DNA from: an uncultured Phycisphaerales bacterium
GTDB lineage: Bacteria; Planctomycetota; Phycisphaerae; WQYP01
Direction: 5' to 3'
Assembly (NCBI GenBank): GCA_903868035.1
Contig: CAIPTQ010000075.1
Location: forward strand, 1 to 7,173
DNA: 7,173 nt
Positions within the stretch are counted from its first letter, which is position 1. Each line of letters begins with the position of its first letter. The notes beneath the pieces are model-generated. The model saw nothing but the letters and a program-made list of their open reading frames with translations, was not told the origin of the DNA and searched no databases. The position numbers and the translations under genes were made by a program. This document shows, piece after piece, positions 6,029 to 7,173 of this stretch.

Positions 6029-7000
6029 ATGCTCATCAGCATGACCGGTTTCGGTTCCGCCTCCGCCGACGACCACGGCATCTCCTGCTCGGTCGAACTC
6101 CGCTCCGTCAACAACCGCTTCTTCAAGGCCGTCATCAAGCTCCCCGACAAACTCGCCACCCTCGAACCCGAAATCGACCGCATCCTCCGCGACGCCCTCG
6201 TCCGCGGCTCCATCGTCCTGGTCGTCTCCGTCAAGGAGCGCGCCGGCGCCGCCTCCGTCACCATCAACGACGCCGTTCTAAAAACCTATCTCGCCACCAT
6301 CAAATCCCTCGCCCCCGCCGTCGGCGCCCCCGCCCACATCGACCTGGCCCAGCTTCTCCTCCTCCCCGGCGTCGTCGAGGCCGGCGACGATTCCGCCGAG
6401 TTCGTCCGCAAGCACGAGGAATTCGTCCTGGGCCTGGTCAAAACCGCCCTCGTCAAACTCAACGACATGCGCCGCCGCGAAGGTGCCGCCCTCTGGACCG
6501 ACCTCCGCCGCCACGTCGAGATCATCCGCGCCGCCCTCGCCCAAATCGCCGAGCACGCCCCCCACGTCGTCAAAACCTATCATGAACGCCTCCGCGCCCG
6601 CGTCAACCAGATGGTCGCCGACGCCAAGCTCTCCCTTTCCGACCACGACCTCCTCAAGGAAGTCGCCCTCTTCGCCGACCGCGCCGACATCTCCGAGGAA
6701 ATCACCCGCTTGGGCGGCCACCTCGACCAATTCATCTCCGTCTGCCAAAAAGACGCCGACCCCGCCCTCAGTCATAGCCCCGCCCACCCAAACTCCGCCC
6801 CCAACGCCAGATCCTCATCACCCGCCAACGCCGCCACCACCACCGGCGACGGCCGCAAGCTCGATTTCATCGCCCAGGAAATGCTCCGCGAAGCCAACAC
6901 CATCGCCAGCAAAGCCAACGACTCCACCCTCGCCCGCCTCACCGTCGATATCAAAAGCGCCATCGACCGCATCAAGGAACAAGTCCAAAACGCCGAATGA
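6029..7000 (+). CDS. yicC: YicC/YloC-family endoribonuclease
   Basis: YicC-family proteins are cytosolic and are reported to act as endoribonucleases affecting small RNAs. The N-terminal domain is clear: MLISMTGFGSA, then SVELRSVNNRFFKAVIKLPD (21-40), the LEPEIDRILRDALVRG segment (45-60) and LLLLPGVVE (109-117). The C-terminal half has EGAALWTDL, EEITRLGGHLDQF (223-235) and the hallmark GRKLDFIAQEMLREANTIASKAND (275-298), closing with IDRIKEQVQNAE. At 323 residues it is longer than the usual 285-295 because of a Pro/Ser/Ala/Asn-rich insertion at about 241-272, between QFISVCQKD and GDGRKLDF. The frame is continuous on both sides. yicC is often followed by gmk in bacteria; here a gene-free stretch of at least 173 bp follows. 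Confidence 0.94.
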   Translation: MLISMTGFGSASADDHGISCSVELRSVNNRFFKAVIKLPDKLATLEPEIDRILRDALVRGSIVLVVSVKERAGAASVTINDAVLKTYLATIKSLAPAVGAPAHIDLAQLLLLPGVVEAGDDSAEFVRKHEEFVLGLVKTALVKLNDMRRREGAALWTDLRRHVEIIRAALAQIAEHAPHVVKTYHERLRARVNQMVADAKLSLSDHDLLKEVALFADRADISEEITRLGGHLDQFISVCQKDADPALSHSPAHPNSAPNARSSSPANAATTTGDGRKLDFIAQEMLREANTIASKANDSTLARLTVDIKSAIDRIKEQVQNAE

Positions 7001-7015
7001 CAGCCCACCCGCCCC

Positions 7016-7042
7016 AAAGTAGCAGGCACTCTCCGAGTGCCG
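7016..7042 (+). repeat. 27-nt hairpin repeat, copy 3
   Basis: It starts AAAGTAGCA, then GGCACTC (7025-7031), loop TCC, GAGTGCC (7035-7041) and G. It lies 15 nt past the yicC stop, so it would form a hairpin at the end of the operon transcript; there is no T run after it. Against copy 1 it differs only by one swapped stem pair. Confidence 0.85.
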
Positions 7043-7087
7043 TCGCCCCGACACCCACCATCACCCCCACCCGGCACAATCCAGCCG

Positions 7088-7110
7088 AACCCCAAGCGTA
7101 AGCGCGGGCC
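7088..7110 (-). repeat. candidate dispersed motif, copy B
   Basis: Read on the minus strand it is GGCCCGCGCTTACGC followed by TTGGGGTT. It shares GCCCGCGCTT exactly, and a nearby TTGG, with 3037-3057. It lies about 45 nt from hairpin copy 3, as copy A lies near hairpin copies 1 and 2. From memory, similar 'CGCTTACGC' strings recur in planctomycete spacers; I could not check this. Confidence 0.35.
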
Positions 7111-7140
7111 GCTCCCACGCCCGGAAGTACCCTCGCCCCC

Positions 7141-7173
7141 AATCACAAATCATAAATCGAAAATTGAAAATTG
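7141..7173. repeat. degenerate heptanucleotide tandem repeat at right edge
   Basis: The last 33 bases divide into AATCACA, AATCATA, AATCGAA, AATTGAA and AATTG, a 7-nt period with consensus AAT-C/T-A/G-N-A. It is AT-rich, in sharp contrast with the preceding DNA, and continues beyond the window. No reading frame uses it that I can support. Confidence 0.6.

Noticed and set aside
5665..6585. 306-codon plus-strand frame across secG and yicC
   Set aside because: Pro/Arg-rich +1-type shadow that spans the boundary of two well-supported genes.
6483..7022. 179-codon plus-strand frame within yicC
   Set aside because: Pro/Ser/Thr-rich shadow of yicC; the true frame has the GRKLDF and QVQN motifs.

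Overview
The window looks like chromosomal DNA of a high-GC bacterium, most likely a planctomycete. This is an inference from gene content and style, since no rRNA or other marker is present. The clues are a membrane protein with tandem zinc ribbons of the 'C-x2-C ... LKVP ... GKCPRC' type, an exported GH28-family protein, strong preference for C-ending codons, and intergenic DNA seeded with short hairpin repeats.

Left part, all on the minus strand and read right to left: a GH28 polygalacturonase-like exported protein (3192-4592); a 255-bp spacer carrying a nested inverted-repeat element (3073-3187) and a candidate promoter (2999-3027); a polytopic membrane protein with two N-terminal zinc ribbons (1482-2936); a 194-bp spacer with a candidate promoter and leader hairpin; UDP-glucose 4-epimerase galE (295-1287, GTG start); and the first 71 codons of an AAA/SMC-like ATPase running off the left edge (1-213), in DNA of clearly lower GC.

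Right part, on the plus strand: a compact housekeeping run of tpiA (triosephosphate isomerase, 4793-5554), secG (Sec translocon subunit, 5577-6005) and a yicC-family gene (6029-7000). The gaps are only 22-23 bp, so they are probably one operon. It diverges from the GH28 gene across a 200-bp spacer. The last 173 bp hold no gene but carry a third hairpin repeat, a second candidate repeat motif and a heptanucleotide repeat running off the right edge.

The most interesting signal is a 27-nt repeat present three times (3098-3124, 3141-3167, 7016-7042). Each copy folds as a 7-bp stem with a 3-nt loop, and all differences inside the stem are compensated so that pairing is kept. Two copies face each other inside an outer 18-nt inverted repeat. 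This resembles REP/BIME-type elements mobilised by REP-associated tyrosine transposases, though no such transposase is in the window. Other points worth attention are a GH28 protein lacking two usual active-site residues, a 10-G tract inside galE, and a roughly 30-residue low-complexity insertion in YicC. No tRNA, rRNA, CRISPR array or insertion sequence was seen.
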